Assembly (NCBI GenBank): GCA_900546665.1
Contig: URDY01000005.1
Location: forward strand, 94,945 to 158,944
Direction: 5' to 3'
Length of the DNA: 64,000 nt
From: an uncultured Paraprevotella sp.
Lineage (GTDB): Bacteria > Bacteroidota > Bacteroidia > Bacteroidales > Bacteroidaceae
The notes beneath the pieces were generated by a model. It did not search any database. It had not been told where the DNA came from and saw nothing but the letters and a program-made list of their open reading frames with translations. This document shows, piece after piece, positions 42,395 to 52,753 of the stretch. Both the position numbers and the translations under genes were made by a program. Each line of letters opens with the position of its first letter. Positions within the stretch are counted from its first letter, which is position 1.

Positions 42395-44545
42395 ATGGCA
42401 ACATTACAAAAAATTAGAAGTAAAGGTCCATTACTGGTCATTGTGATCGGATTGGCTCTTTTTGCATTTATTGCAGAAGAAGCCATGCGTTCAATCCAGA
42501 CTGCGACCAATGAGAGTAAACAACGTGTAGGTGAAATCTATGACAAGCATCTCTCTGTACAGGAATTTCAGAATCTGGTTGATGAATACGCAGATGTGGT
42601 TAAATTTTCAAGTGGTATGAGCTCTTTGGACGACCAGCAACTAACCCAACTCCGCGACCAGGTATGGAATACTTATGTTAACAATCAACTCATTGAGCAT
42701 GAAGCTGAAAGATTGGGTTTAACTGTCACAGATGCTGAACTTCAGTCAATCATAGCTACAGGTACAAACCCGATTCTCATGCAGACTCCATTCCGTAATG
42801 AAAAAACAGGCCGTTTTGACGTAAATGTACTGAAAAAATTCCTTACGGATTATGAAAGCATGAAGAGTCAGTCTGCCCAAATGCCTGCTGAATACATTGA
42901 GTATTATACAAAGCTTTATAAATTCTGGACCTTTGTAGAAAAATCATTGAGAGAAGAAGCATTAAACCAGAAATATCAGATTTTATTAGCCAAATCTCTT
43001 ATCTCTAATAAAATATCTGCCCAGGCTGCATTTAATGGACGCAACAATGAAAGCGAGGTCCTATTGGCAGCACTACCCTACTCAAGCATAAATGACAATG
43101 AGATAAAGGTAGAAGAATCTGACTTGAAAGCCAAATATGAAGAAATGAAAGAACGTTTCAAACAAGTGGCAGAAAGTCGTGATATCAAGTTTATTGATGT
43201 CAAGGTTGAAGCAAGCAAGGCTGACAAGGACCTACTGAATAAGGAAATGAACGAAGCCTTTGCAAAACTCAATGCAAGCAATGATTATGCAAAAACAGTG
43301 CGTGAAAGTGGTTCTACGATCAACTACTTCCCTCTTCCTGTAAGTAAAAACGCATTACCATACGATATTGCATCACAAATCGATTCAATGTCTGTAGGCC
43401 AAAGCAAAGCACCTTATTATAATGCTGGCGACAATACCATGAATGCCATCAAACTGATTGCTAAGGTTTCTGCACCAGATTCTATCGAAATCCGTCAGAT
43501 ACAAGTAGCTGGCGCCAACGCAGATGTCATCAAGAAGACTGCAGACAGTATCATGACTGCATTAAATCAGGGAGCACCTTTTGACACTATTGCAAAGAAA
43601 TATGGCCAGACTGGAGAAAAAATATGGTTGACATCACGTCAATATGAAGGAGCTACTATGGATCCTGCAAACCTCAATTTCATTAAGACAGTCACATCAA
43701 TGCCTGTCAATGCAATAGAAAAGATAGATCTCGGCCAGGGAACAGTTATAGCCCAGGTAACCAACCGTCGGGCCATGATTGACAAATATGATATTGCAAT
43801 CATCAAACGTCCTGTAGAATTCAGTAAAGATACATATACTAAAGCATACAACGATTTCAGTCATTTCATCGCATCTAATCAGACTTTGAAAGATATTGAA
43901 GCCAATGCTCTAAAAAATGGTTATAATCTTCAAACACGCGAAGATCTTTTCAACAATGAACATTATGTTGGAGGAGTAAAGAATACGCGTGACGCCATGA
44001 GATGGATCTTCAATGAAGATACTGAAAAAGACGAGGTGTCATCCATGTACGAATGCGGCGACAATGACCATTTGATGGTAGTTATCTTAACTGCTGTTCA
44101 TAAAGCCGGATACCGTAGTATGGAAGACGTCAAGGACTTACTGACACAAGAAGTCATGAAGGACAAAAAAGCCAGCATGTTGACAGAAAAAATTGCTAAT
44201 GCAAAAAGCATCGCTGATGTAATGAAAGTAAATGGAGCTGTAAGCGATACAATCAAACACATTACTTTCAATGCACCTACCTTTATCTCTAAAATAGGTT
44301 ACAGCGAAGCTGCATTGAGCGGTGCAACAGCCAAGGCTTCACAGAATCAATTCGTCTGCCCAATAAAAGGTAACGGTGGAGTATATGCATTTACAGTTCT
44401 TAACAAGAAGAAAACAGCTGAAAAATTTGATGAAAAAGCAGAGAAAGCTCAACAGAACAATCTGAACATGCGTTCTGCAAGCCGTTTTGTTAACGAATTG
44501 TATGAAAAAGCAAATGTAAAAGACAATAGATACTTATTCTTCTAA
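42395..44545 (+). CDS. ppiD: PpiD-like periplasmic foldase (peptidylprolyl isomerase)
   Basis: This 716-residue protein has one N-terminal membrane anchor (GPLLVIVIGLALFAFI), then a SurA/PpiD-type N-terminal helical chaperone region (QEFQNLVDEYADVVKF...VNNQLIEHEAERLGL). A parvulin-like part lies near 370-430 (EIRQIQVAGANADVIKKTADSIMTALNQGAPFDTIAKKYG) and a second weak one after it. PpiD assists folding of newly translocated outer-membrane proteins. The parvulin His/Cys signature is weak, so it may act as a chaperone more than an isomerase. A TATCTTCG box near 42339 may give it its own promoter. A strong terminator follows. Confidence 0.9.
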   Translation: MATLQKIRSKGPLLVIVIGLALFAFIAEEAMRSIQTATNESKQRVGEIYDKHLSVQEFQNLVDEYADVVKFSSGMSSLDDQQLTQLRDQVWNTYVNNQLIEHEAERLGLTVTDAELQSIIATGTNPILMQTPFRNEKTGRFDVNVLKKFLTDYESMKSQSAQMPAEYIEYYTKLYKFWTFVEKSLREEALNQKYQILLAKSLISNKISAQAAFNGRNNESEVLLAALPYSSINDNEIKVEESDLKAKYEEMKERFKQVAESRDIKFIDVKVEASKADKDLLNKEMNEAFAKLNASNDYAKTVRESGSTINYFPLPVSKNALPYDIASQIDSMSVGQSKAPYYNAGDNTMNAIKLIAKVSAPDSIEIRQIQVAGANADVIKKTADSIMTALNQGAPFDTIAKKYGQTGEKIWLTSRQYEGATMDPANLNFIKTVTSMPVNAIEKIDLGQGTVIAQVTNRRAMIDKYDIAIIKRPVEFSKDTYTKAYNDFSHFIASNQTLKDIEANALKNGYNLQTREDLFNNEHYVGGVKNTRDAMRWIFNEDTEKDEVSSMYECGDNDHLMVVILTAVHKAGYRSMEDVKDLLTQEVMKDKKASMLTEKIANAKSIADVMKVNGAVSDTIKHITFNAPTFISKIGYSEAALSGATAKASQNQFVCPIKGNGGVYAFTVLNKKKTAEKFDEKAEKAQQNNLNMRSASRFVNELYEKANVKDNRYLFF

Positions 44546-44574
44546 CAATAATAAGAATCCAACTACGAGGCCAT

Positions 44575-44618
44575 CTCACAATTGATTTTGAGATGGCCTC
44601 GTTTTTTTATTCCAGTCT
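44575..44618 (+). terminator. Terminator of ppiD
   Basis: ACGAGGCCATCTCA (44575-44588) pairs with TGAGATGGCCTCGT (44599-44612), a perfect 14-base-pair stem, followed by a run of T to 44618. Confidence 0.95.
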
Positions 44619-45184
44619 TTTGAAACGTAATCTTACTGCTATTTATCAATACATTACAGCAACCCGGATTATAAGTTTTCCTACTATGATTCATGTTGAC
44701 GATTTATTGGTTTCTATTTGCATCAGTGTAATTATGTTCTATACATAAAAAACAAGAATGTATTCAAAAAGAGAACTTTCAGCAAATCATTTCCTACGGT
44801 ACAAATCAAACTAGATATCATTGAAGAAACTTCTCAGTTAGCCCCACGATACAAACTCAATTAATTCAAATAATATAGTCCATACCATAGGAAATGTAAC
44901 CCCATACAGCTAAATGACAAACAGAAGATTTACCTTGCCTACAGGTGGTATTACGTTCCAGATTTAATCAAGCCAACATGCGCCAAATAAGGATATAAAC
45001 ACATATCATTTGATAAAGAAAGGATCACATCTGTTATGGACGCACTGATGTTTCTTATTCACACCACAGAAAAAGGAACTCAGAAAGCGATGGAAAAAGC
45101 ATAGACAACAATCAGGAGCAGTATTTCAAATATATAATAATATACTACTGCATTTTTATATTATATAGCCCTATGCATATAAAA
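44619..45184. other. 566-base gap, possible gene remnant
   Basis: No intact gene is present. A short plus-strand frame at 45036-45104 reads MDALMFLIHTTEKGTQKAMEKA and can be extended upstream by about 14 codons (GYKHISFDKERITSV) before a stop. The composition is that of a real protein end, so this may be a decayed gene. I could not assign it to a family, and no promoter, tRNA or repeat was found. Confidence 0.35.
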
Positions 45185-45211
45185 AATATCCCGGAGGTCT
45201 TCCGGGATATT
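45185..45211 (-). terminator. Terminator of the OmpA-family gene
   Basis: AATATCCCGGA (45185-45195) and TCCGGGATATT (45201-45211) form a perfect 11-base-pair stem with a 5-base loop. On the minus strand TTTTATATG follows. It lies 57 bases after the stop codon. Confidence 0.85.
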
Positions 45212-45268
45212 CTATCAAAGAGTGAGATACAATATGTTAAACTATGCGTAAAGCTAATTAATGAAAGG

Positions 45269-46405
45269 TTATTTAATCACACAGATGCTTACACGATTCC
45301 AGCTAGGATCATTGTAGATTGAACCTACACCCATTCCCTTAGCTTCAATACGGCTTGCAGAAATATTATATTTCTTTACTAAAATATCCTTTATCTTATC
45401 TGCACGCTTTTGTGCCAACTTTTCATTATAAGACTTCTTACCTTCAGGTGACGCATAACCGTTAATAACAACCTTGGCATCTCCATTCTGCTTCAGGTAA
45501 GTAGCCAACTGATCTACATAAGGCATCTGAGTTGATTCAATGTTGCTCATTCCCTGACGGAATGTAACTACATAATCTTGCTTTTCAGCCTTAGTAACTG
45601 TTTCACGCTTGCTGTTGCGGCAATCCTGCAAATCACGCTGCAATTTATTTATTCTATCTTGAGCATTAGACAATGCACGATCCTTAGCCTCAACATCCTT
45701 CTCGAGATTGCTGATCATGCCATTAAGAGCCTTAACAGCATCTGCATTCGTGCAATCATCAGAATAATAATGCTTACCATTCTTATTCTTGAAATGATAT
45801 ACTACACCAGCAGAAATTTCCCACACAGCCTGATTTGCATCAAAGTTCTGATGAGCCTGGCCAGGAATAGTCATATCCCATACAATAGCTGGTTTCAAAG
45901 CCAAAGTCCATGCCTTGGATTCTCCCAAATTGAAATTAAAATTCAAACCTGCTTTAGAACCAACATGGTTTGCATTAGCGAAACCATCTTTAGTAGGATA
46001 ATAATCAAAGATCTTAATCCAACCAAAACCAGCAACAGCCTCTACTTCAAAAAGACTTGGTTTACCTTTATAAGGTACAAAAAGGTTATTCAAATTGACT
46101 CTGTGCAAAAGCATCAAATCAAAAGCATCAAATGTTTGCGGTGCACCAGTTGTATTTACACCGTACATACTTTCAAGTGTCAATCCATAAATCGGTGAGA
46201 ATTGTTTGTTAAGGTTCAATCCGATTGTAGGACGCATGTTACTAAAAAAGGCTGAATGTTTCAAAGGAGTTGTTCCTCCTACATTTAAACCGATAGACCA
46301 GTTCTGACAGAATTTATTCGTTCTAGTCTCAGTGTCAGTCGTTTGGGCGTTTACGCTTACCAAACCCAATGCGACCATCAATAATGAGAATAATGATCTT
46401 TTCAT
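45269..46405 (-). CDS. OmpA-family outer-membrane protein
   Basis: This 378-residue protein has a signal peptide (MKRSLFSLLMVALGLVSVNAQ). The first ~215 residues form an eight-strand-type barrel (WSIGLNVGGTTPLKHSAFF ... GVVYHFKNKNG). A coiled-coil linker follows (NLEKDVEAKDRALSNAQDRINKLQRDLQDC) and then an OmpA C-terminal peptidoglycan-binding domain (VVINGYASPEGKKSYNEKLAQKRADKIKDILVKKYNISASRIEAKGMG). It tethers the outer membrane to peptidoglycan. The OmpA_C core residues are recognisable (GYASPEG, N-x-x-L-A-x-x-R-A). A terminator is present downstream. Usually one of the most abundant surface proteins. Confidence 0.93.
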   Translation of the reverse strand: MKRSLFSLLMVALGLVSVNAQTTDTETRTNKFCQNWSIGLNVGGTTPLKHSAFFSNMRPTIGLNLNKQFSPIYGLTLESMYGVNTTGAPQTFDAFDLMLLHRVNLNNLFVPYKGKPSLFEVEAVAGFGWIKIFDYYPTKDGFANANHVGSKAGLNFNFNLGESKAWTLALKPAIVWDMTIPGQAHQNFDANQAVWEISAGVVYHFKNKNGKHYYSDDCTNADAVKALNGMISNLEKDVEAKDRALSNAQDRINKLQRDLQDCRNSKRETVTKAEKQDYVVTFRQGMSNIESTQMPYVDQLATYLKQNGDAKVVINGYASPEGKKSYNEKLAQKRADKIKDILVKKYNISASRIEAKGMGVGSIYNDPSWNRVSICVIK

Positions 46406-46627
46406 AATTTTGAAATTTTAATAGGTTAATATTCTAGAAGCTCACTCTTGTTTCCATTTAATATTATTTCTCGCTCGAAATAACAAAATCCTTATTTATT
46501 CATTTAAATTCGATTCCAATATATAGAGTAAAGATACATTTAATATTTTATATAGATATTACTCATAATGTTAAAAAGAGAAAAACAGAGGATAAAAGTA
46601 TCTGGTCCAAATTACACTCATTGCCAC

Positions 46628-47710
46628 TTATTTTACTTTAATGACTTCTATTGGTTGGAGTTTATTCATATCCAGCAGTTCTGAACGATACTTGACCTTA
46701 TCAAATCGAATTTTACGCAAATCAATGCAACGTATTGTACTATTATACATTGTACGATAATAAATACACCTGTTCTTTATATCAGAAACAGAAGTCCATT
46801 GAGTTGCACTAGGAATATCCGCCGGTATTTTACCTTCTGCAAATTCGATTCCTACTGGAATATCGAAGTTATTCAATATCTGGAAACATTGCCTGACAGT
46901 TTGGTCAGCCGTCGACTTGACTGGGGCTGTCATTTGATAAAAGGCAGCTCTCACAAAACGTGAAGGCGGAGTGACATCACCGGGTATTCCCAGAAAGCCG
47001 CTTCCTGCTCCAAAAGAACTCAACTGTATATCTCCCATATTTTGAACAGGTGCCGTTCCAGGATAAAGGTTCACATAATTATTCAGATTGGTCATCTGCC
47101 ATTCAAAACCCGGAGAATTAGTCAATACTCCTAATTTATTCTCATAAAAATGAACCTTTTCGTTCACTATCTCCATAACTATTTGACGCCCGGACAAATC
47201 TGCAAAACGCCAATGTACAGTTGAAGCACGAGGATCAATTGCAATGACATGCACGGTTTTGACAGCCTCCTTCACTTCTTCTATAGACTTACATTGTCCT
47301 AAAATCCAAGAAACCAGTTGTAAGTCCGCAATGGAATTTTCCCGATTTTCCGGCTGAAAACTTTCATATTTGCCATATCCGGGAAAATAGAACAATCCAG
47401 CGGAAAGTCCTTCCTCATTTATGCCTTCAGCCACAAATTCTTCTTGCTCCACTGATAAACCAACAAAACCATATTTTGCAGTAAACACCATACCTTGTTT
47501 CTCACCTCCGGGGATATAGGAACTCTGTGAGTATCCCCTTGGAACAATCACATAACGGCTATTCAAGTCGCTTCCACCCCATTCGATCGTACGAGCCAGA
47601 ACTGAACTGCCATCTTCTACTTTCAAAGTAATACCTGTGCAAGCCTCTGAAGAATGATTGTTTAAAATCAGTCCCAATGCCACACATCCTAATAAATGTC
47701 TGATATTCAT
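46628..47710 (-). CDS. Choloylglycine-hydrolase family linear amide hydrolase
   Basis: This 360-residue protein has a signal peptide (MNIRHLLGCVALGLIL). The mature enzyme would begin at Cys24 (SEACTGITL), which becomes the N-terminal Ntn nucleophile. Family residues are visible: Arg in ARTIEWG (where bile salt hydrolases usually have Asp after Asn-Leu, here Ile-Glu), Asn in LTNSPGFEWQMTNLNNY near 195, and Arg in PSRFVRAAF near 245. It hydrolyses a linear C-N amide, bile-acid conjugates or N-acyl amino-acid/penicillin-V-like compounds, in the periplasm. Which one cannot be decided from sequence. Confidence 0.9.
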   Translation of the reverse strand: MNIRHLLGCVALGLILNNHSSEACTGITLKVEDGSSVLARTIEWGGSDLNSRYVIVPRGYSQSSYIPGGEKQGMVFTAKYGFVGLSVEQEEFVAEGINEEGLSAGLFYFPGYGKYESFQPENRENSIADLQLVSWILGQCKSIEEVKEAVKTVHVIAIDPRASTVHWRFADLSGRQIVMEIVNEKVHFYENKLGVLTNSPGFEWQMTNLNNYVNLYPGTAPVQNMGDIQLSSFGAGSGFLGIPGDVTPPSRFVRAAFYQMTAPVKSTADQTVRQCFQILNNFDIPVGIEFAEGKIPADIPSATQWTSVSDIKNRCIYYRTMYNSTIRCIDLRKIRFDKVKYRSELLDMNKLQPIEVIKVK

Positions 47711-48069
47711 TTTCTTCTTATTTTAATCTAATTGTTAATTCACTTATTTATGAATATGGGAAAGATACAATATTTTTCTGAATACCTCACTATAAATAAA
47801 GATTATTTTTTTATCATTTTTTATTTACTCTCCATAGCTTTTAATATCATCGGGGTATTTTATTCATTATGAATAGATCCATAAAAAAACATCCGAATTA
47901 AAAACGAAGGATCAATATCAATTAAGAATCTATTGATCAAGCACTTATAAAAAACTTAAAAATTAGGATCAATACACAGACTGTCAAGAGAAACAACATA
48001 TCACAATTCAGAAACAAGCCCCATATCCAATCCTCCCAATAACTAATATCCGGTATTTCTATCAATCCA
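47711..48069. other. Intergenic gap between the Ntn-hydrolase gene and zupT
   Basis: No ORF of note. A minus-strand TATCTTTC at 47760-47767 is a near-match -7 box about 50 bases upstream of the hydrolase ATG 47710. The rest is AT-rich and without repeats. Confidence 0.5.
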
Positions 48070-48101
48070 TTTGGATTTTAAATCTGATTATCCTATTTTT
48101 G
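48070..48101 (+). promoter_or_regulatory. Consensus promoter for the ZupT-like gene
   Basis: TTTG (48070-48073), 20-base spacer, TATTTTTG (48094-48101), a full match. It leaves a leader of about 85 bases before ATG 48190, long enough to hold metal-responsive regulation, but no riboswitch fold was recognised. Confidence 0.75.
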
Positions 48102-48189
48102 CCAATATACAAATCTATACTTTTTCCAAATATCACTTAACTATAAAATTTTTATTCATTAGTATTTTTATCTTAAACATGATTAAATT

Positions 48190-48981
48190 ATGAACTACCA
48201 CGACATTATCCTGGCTTTCGGACTAACCATGATTGCCGGTCTTTCTACAGGTATAGGCAGCCTCATCGCTTTTTTTGCCACACGTACTGACACCCGTTTC
48301 CTTTCTGCTTCACTCGGACTTTCCGCTGGAGTCATGATTTATGTATCCTTTATGGAGCTGATGCCCGAATCGGTTTCCTTACTTGGCCAGCTTTATCCCG
48401 AACGCATGGCCTCATTCTATATGTTATTGGCTTTCTTTTCTGGAATCGCCTTGATTGCGATCATTGACCGACTCGTACCCGAAGACGAAAACCCTCACGA
48501 ACTCCATTCAGAATCTGATCAACCAGCACCTTCACGCTTGAAACGCACAGGAATCATGATGGCATTAGCCATAGGCATACATAATTTCCCTGAAGGTCTG
48601 GCCACTTTTACATCAGCCTTGTCTGATATTGAAATAGCAATTCCTATTGTCTTTGCCATTGCCATTCACAATATTCCTGAAGGTGTTGCCGTGTCGGCTC
48701 CAATTTATCATTCCACACAAAGCAAGAAAAAAGCCTTCTGGTATTCGTTTCTTTCCGGCATGGCAGAACCGATAGGCGCCTTGGTCGGCTTTCTGTTCCT
48801 GCTTCCTTTTTGGACGCCATCAATCAATGCCCTACTGTTAGCAGGCGTATCAGGCATTATGGTCTATATTTCATTTGATGAACTTCTTCCAAGCACAGAA
48901 CGCTTCGGCCATCACCACTGGGGTATCAGTGGAGTAATTGCTGGCATGGCAATTATGGCTGGAAGCCTGCTTCTACTTTAA
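48190..48981 (+). CDS. zupT: ZIP-family metal transporter, ZupT-like
   Basis: This 263-residue protein has eight membrane helices. The ZIP metal-binding motifs are both clear: HNFPEGLATF (helix IV) and HNIPEGVAVS (helix V), with the usual His, Pro, Glu and Gly. The cytoplasmic loop (PEDENPHELHSESDQP) is short and His/Asp-rich. It imports zinc, probably with broad divalent specificity (Fe, Mn, Co) as in ZupT of E. coli. It has its own consensus promoter and no downstream partner. Confidence 0.93.
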   Translation: MNYHDIILAFGLTMIAGLSTGIGSLIAFFATRTDTRFLSASLGLSAGVMIYVSFMELMPESVSLLGQLYPERMASFYMLLAFFSGIALIAIIDRLVPEDENPHELHSESDQPAPSRLKRTGIMMALAIGIHNFPEGLATFTSALSDIEIAIPIVFAIAIHNIPEGVAVSAPIYHSTQSKKKAFWYSFLSGMAEPIGALVGFLFLLPFWTPSINALLLAGVSGIMVYISFDELLPSTERFGHHHWGISGVIAGMAIMAGSLLLL

Positions 48982-49090
48982 ATCGACTGCCATAAAGACG
49001 ATGGCAATGCTTTACGCATGTCAAAATTTCAGATATGCAGACATTTTGTCGCACTCTTTTCTGTTGGCAAACAGTTTGATGCTAATTTAA

Positions 49091-49109
49091 TGTCAGCGCT
49101 TAGTTGACA
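49091..49109. promoter_or_regulatory. TGTCA-N9-TGACA inverted repeat upstream of clpB
   Basis: TGTCA (49091-49095) and TGACA (49105-49109) are a perfect inverted pair with a 9-base spacer, 48 bases before the clpB ATG. TTGACA within it could also be read as a -35 box. It is not the CIRCE element. Role inferred only from position. Confidence 0.35.
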
Positions 49110-49157
49110 CTATCACAAGAATAAAAACAATATGATAATAAAGAAAGGAGAAATGCC

Positions 49158-51758
49158 ATGAATTTTGACAAATTTACAATCAAGGCCCAAGAGGCCATTC
49201 AGGAAGCGGTGAAACTGGTTCAATCTCGCGGACAGCAAGCCATCGAACCTGAACACTTACTGGCAGGGATCCTGAAAGTGGGTGAAAATGTGACCAACTT
49301 TCTATTCCAGAAATTAGGTATCAACCAGCACATGGTTGAGCAGGTATTGGAAAGCCAGATTGCATCTCGCCCCCGCGTACAGGGAGGTGAACCTTACCTG
49401 AGCCGCGAAACAAACGAGGTTTTAACCAAGGCACAGGATATTGCTGCCAAAGGAAACGATGAATTCGTTTCACTGGAACCTATGTTACAGGCTCTTCTGA
49501 CCGTAAAAAGCAATGTAAGCAAAATACTGAAAGACGCCGGCATGACGGAAAAAGAACTGGCTGCCGCCATTCAGGAACTGCGTAAAGGACAAAAGGTTAC
49601 TTCTGCTTCCAGCGAGGACACCTATCAGGCATTAAGCAAATATGCCAAAAACCTGATTGAAGAAGCTCGAAGCGGACGTCTGGATCCTGTTATCGGACGT
49701 GACGAAGAAATCCGTCGTGTACTTCAAATCTTGAGCCGACGTACCAAGAACAACCCGATCCTGATCGGTGAACCGGGTACCGGTAAAACAGCCATCGTAG
49801 AAGGACTGGCACACCGTATCCTGCGCGGTGACGTACCTGAGAATCTTAAAAACAAACAACTCTATTCACTGGATATGGGTGCACTGATTGCCGGTGCCAA
49901 GTATAAAGGTGAATTCGAGGAACGTCTGAAATCTGTCATCAATGAAGTCACCAAAAGCGAAGGAGAAATCATCCTGTTCATAGATGAAATCCATACCTTG
50001 GTAGGTGCAGGAAAAGGCGAAGGTGCCATGGATGCCGCCAATATCCTTAAACCGGCTTTGGCTAGAGGAGAATTGAGAAGCATCGGTGCAACAACCCTTG
50101 ACGAATACCAGAAATATTTCGAAAAGGATAAAGCACTCGAAAGAAGATTCCAGACCGTCATGGTCAACGAACCGGATACATTGAGCAGCATCTCAATCCT
50201 GCGTGGTCTGAAAGAACGTTATGAAAACCATCACAAGGTACGTATTCAGGATGATGCCATCATCGCTGCCGTGGAACTGTCCAACAGATATATCACAGAC
50301 CGTTTCCTTCCGGACAAAGCCATTGACCTGATGGATGAAGCTGCAGCCAAACTGCGTATGGAGCGTGATTCCGTCCCAGAAGAACTCGATGAGATTGAAA
50401 GAAGGCTCAAACAGCTTGAAATAGAACGTGAAGCCATCAAGCGCGAAAACGACCAGCCCAAATTGGAACAGCTGAACAAGGAAATAGCCGAACTGAAAGA
50501 ACAGGAAAGCAACTATAAAGCCAAATGGGAGGCTGAACGTGGTTTGGTCAACAAGATCCAACAAAACAAGCAGCAGATGGAACAGCTGAAATTTGAAGCT
50601 GAACGCGCCGAACGGGAAGGTGACTATGGTAAGGTTGCCGAAATCCGCTATGGCAAGCTGAAATCTCTTGAAGATGAAATCAGTCGCATACAGGAACAGC
50701 TGAAACAGACCCAAGGTGGCGAAGCCATGATCAAGGAAGAAGTCACAGCTGAAGATATTGCAGACGTTGTAAGCCGTTGGACAGGCATACCTGTAAGCAA
50801 GATGCTTCAAAGCGAACGGGAAAAACTGCTCCATCTGGAAGAAGAACTTCACAAGCGGGTTATCGGACAGGATGAAGCCATCCAGGCAGTCAGTGATGCG
50901 GTACGCCGGAGTCGTGCCGGATTGCAGGACCCCAAACGGCCTATCGGTTCATTCATCTTCCTCGGTACGACCGGTGTCGGTAAAACTGAATTGGCCAAAG
51001 CACTTGCAGAATACCTCTTTGATGACGAAACGCTGATGACACGTATCGACATGTCTGAATATCAGGAAAAGTTCAGTGTGAGCCGGCTTATCGGAGCACC
51101 TCCGGGATACGTTGGCTATGATGAAGGCGGACAACTTACCGAAGCCGTACGACGCAAACCTTATTCCGTCGTGCTCTTCGATGAAATCGAAAAAGCACAT
51201 CCGGATGTATTCAACATCTTGCTTCAAGTGCTTGACGATGGCCGTCTGACCGACAATAAGGGACGTGTGGTCAACTTCAAAAACACCATTATCATCATGA
51301 CCAGCAACTTGGGCAGCAGCTACATACAGTCTCAATTCGAGAAACTGAATGCGAACAGTAGTCCTTCAGCACGTGAAGCCCTCATTGATGAAACTAAGAA
51401 TGAAGTGATGAACATGCTGAAAAAGACTATCCGGCCTGAATTCCTGAACCGAATAGATGAAACGATCATGTTCCTGCCGCTGACTCACGATCAAATCCGT
51501 CAGGTTGTGAAGTTGCAAATCAACGGCATCACAAAGATGTTGGAAAACAATGGAGTGAAATTGCAGCTTACGGAAGCAGCAGTCGACTTCCTGGCCAACG
51601 CCGGATTCGATCCGGAATTTGGAGCACGTCCTGTAAAACGGGCTATACAGCGTTATTTGCTCAATGATTTGTCTAAGACCATGCTGTCACAAGATATCGA
51701 CCGGACCAAACCGATCACGGTTGATTCTACAGGTGAAAGTCTGACATTCAAAAACTGA
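49158..51758 (+). CDS. clpB: ATP-dependent disaggregase ClpB
   Basis: This 866-residue AAA+ chaperone has an N-domain with two Clp repeats (1-150), NBD1 with Walker [14 protein letters not shown] near 203, a middle coiled-coil domain (about 405-525), NBD2 with Walker [15 protein letters not shown] near 605, and a D2-small C-terminus. It dissolves heat-induced aggregates together with DnaK. A ribosome-binding site AAAGGAG is placed at 49143-49149, unusually good for this organism and in line with high expression. Upstream lies a TGTCA inverted pair. Monocistronic, with a terminator at 51807. Confidence 0.97.
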   Translation: MNFDKFTIKAQEAIQEAVKLVQSRGQQAIEPEHLLAGILKVGENVTNFLFQKLGINQHMVEQVLESQIASRPRVQGGEPYLSRETNEVLTKAQDIAAKGNDEFVSLEPMLQALLTVKSNVSKILKDAGMTEKELAAAIQELRKGQKVTSASSEDTYQALSKYAKNLIEEARSGRLDPVIGRDEEIRRVLQILSRRTKNNPILIGEPGTGKTAIVEGLAHRILRGDVPENLKNKQLYSLDMGALIAGAKYKGEFEERLKSVINEVTKSEGEIILFIDEIHTLVGAGKGEGAMDAANILKPALARGELRSIGATTLDEYQKYFEKDKALERRFQTVMVNEPDTLSSISILRGLKERYENHHKVRIQDDAIIAAVELSNRYITDRFLPDKAIDLMDEAAAKLRMERDSVPEELDEIERRLKQLEIEREAIKRENDQPKLEQLNKEIAELKEQESNYKAKWEAERGLVNKIQQNKQQMEQLKFEAERAEREGDYGKVAEIRYGKLKSLEDEISRIQEQLKQTQGGEAMIKEEVTAEDIADVVSRWTGIPVSKMLQSEREKLLHLEEELHKRVIGQDEAIQAVSDAVRRSRAGLQDPKRPIGSFIFLGTTGVGKTELAKALAEYLFDDETLMTRIDMSEYQEKFSVSRLIGAPPGYVGYDEGGQLTEAVRRKPYSVVLFDEIEKAHPDVFNILLQVLDDGRLTDNKGRVVNFKNTIIIMTSNLGSSYIQSQFEKLNANSSPSAREALIDETKNEVMNMLKKTIRPEFLNRIDETIMFLPLTHDQIRQVVKLQINGITKMLENNGVKLQLTEAAVDFLANAGFDPEFGARPVKRAIQRYLLNDLSKTMLSQDIDRTKPITVDSTGESLTFKN

Positions 51759-51806
51759 GCATAACTCTTGGGATACTGAATCAAATGTATTCTTCTAATC
51801 GAATAG

Positions 51807-51837
51807 GAGGTGAACACAAATCGGAAGTGTTCACCTC
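51807..51837 (+). terminator. Terminator of clpB
   Basis: GAGGTGAACAC (51807-51817) pairs with GTGTTCACCTC (51827-51837) in an 11-base-pair stem, followed by TTTTCG. Confidence 0.85.
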
Positions 51838-51967
51838 TTTTCGTATTCGCTTTTCCTCTCACGCCACCGTACAAAAATACTGTTTTTTCTTCCAGTATTG
51901 GTTTTCCGATTCTCACACCACTTGCAATAAAATTCTTATAGATTGAAACTTAGAAATAAAAAAAAAT

Positions 51968-52015
51968 CTCCTGCTTTAGCCTTTATTTATTTCAATTATA
52001 GGACAAAAGCAGGAG
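51968..52015 (-). terminator. Hairpin downstream of the propeller fragment
   Basis: CTCCTGCTTT (51968-51977) pairs with AAAGCAGGAG (52006-52015). Minus-strand transcripts then meet a run of eight or more T residues. The loop is about 28 bases. A smaller GTCTC/GAGAC hairpin lies near 52050. Confidence 0.7.
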
Positions 52016-52109
52016 TTTTTATATTGTAACTTATAGATTATAAATAAATCTGTCTCATTATTTATTTTGAGACGACCTTCTGTTCTGAGGTCTGTCAACA
52101 AACAAACTG

Positions 52110-52550
52110 TTATTTTATCTTTCCAATCACAATCCAATAATCCTCCGGATCCAAACGAGGGACATCTCTTAACGTCCGGAAAAACGGATATTTCTCCAAA
52201 TAGTTTTCAGGCATAGAAAGCAAACTTTCCATATTGGCCGCTGTAACAGAGGTCAAGAACATACCATCCGGACAAACCGTCACAGGTTTACTCAACAAGA
52301 CAGCATAAGGCATTTCCATGCGGTTGAACACGAATACATTCAAAGTATTAGTATCCATCACACATTGGACATCCTCATCCGTAGCAAAAAACAAAAAATT
52401 CTTGTACATTGCTACATTCTTCAAAAAAATTACGCCCTCAAAGGCTATGGTTTTCCGAAAAAGCTGTTTACGATCTTTTTCATTCAGGATATCCTCTGTA
52501 AGGTTTTGATTCCCAAAATCAAAATTGTACACCGGCTGAGCCGAAACCAT
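52110..52550 (-). pseudogene. C-terminal fragment of a 6-bladed beta-propeller protein
   Basis: This is a 146-residue frame without a signal peptide. It reads like the last third of Bacteroides 6-bladed propeller lipoproteins (DUF4934/BF3164-like): VYNFDFGNQNLTEDIL, a strand pair KNFLFFATDEDVQCVMD, then VCPDGMFLTSVTAANM and YWIVIGKIK at the end. The N-terminal lipobox and first blades are missing, and upstream sequence does not restore them. It may be a decayed or truncated gene, or a small protein expressed on its own. A terminator follows. Confidence 0.5.
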
Positions 52551-52681
52551 GCGTTTTTATTGCCTATAACAACAATACCTAATTTGCAATAAAAAAAAAC
52601 AAACATTCATATCGGTAAACCAATATCAGTCAACACCTAAAAACAGGTATTTTCCATCGTCAAAATTACCAAATCTATGCT

Positions 52682-52713
52682 ATTGTAAATAATATAACAT
52701 CCCTCTACCTTTG
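52682..52713 (+). promoter_or_regulatory. Promoter for the xusABC-like operon
   Basis: ATTG (52682-52685), 20-base spacer, TACCTTTG (52706-52713). The spacer is AT-rich with partial dyad symmetry that might host a Fur-type repressor site, but I cannot confirm this. Start codon at 52754. Confidence 0.7.
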
Positions 52714-52753
52714 CACCCGTAAAACTTATTCTTTAAACAACAAACTACAGGAA

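Noticed and set aside
52682..52713. Fur box in the xus promoter
   Set aside because: The dyad in the spacer matches in only about 5 of 8 positions; not strong enough to list as a site.
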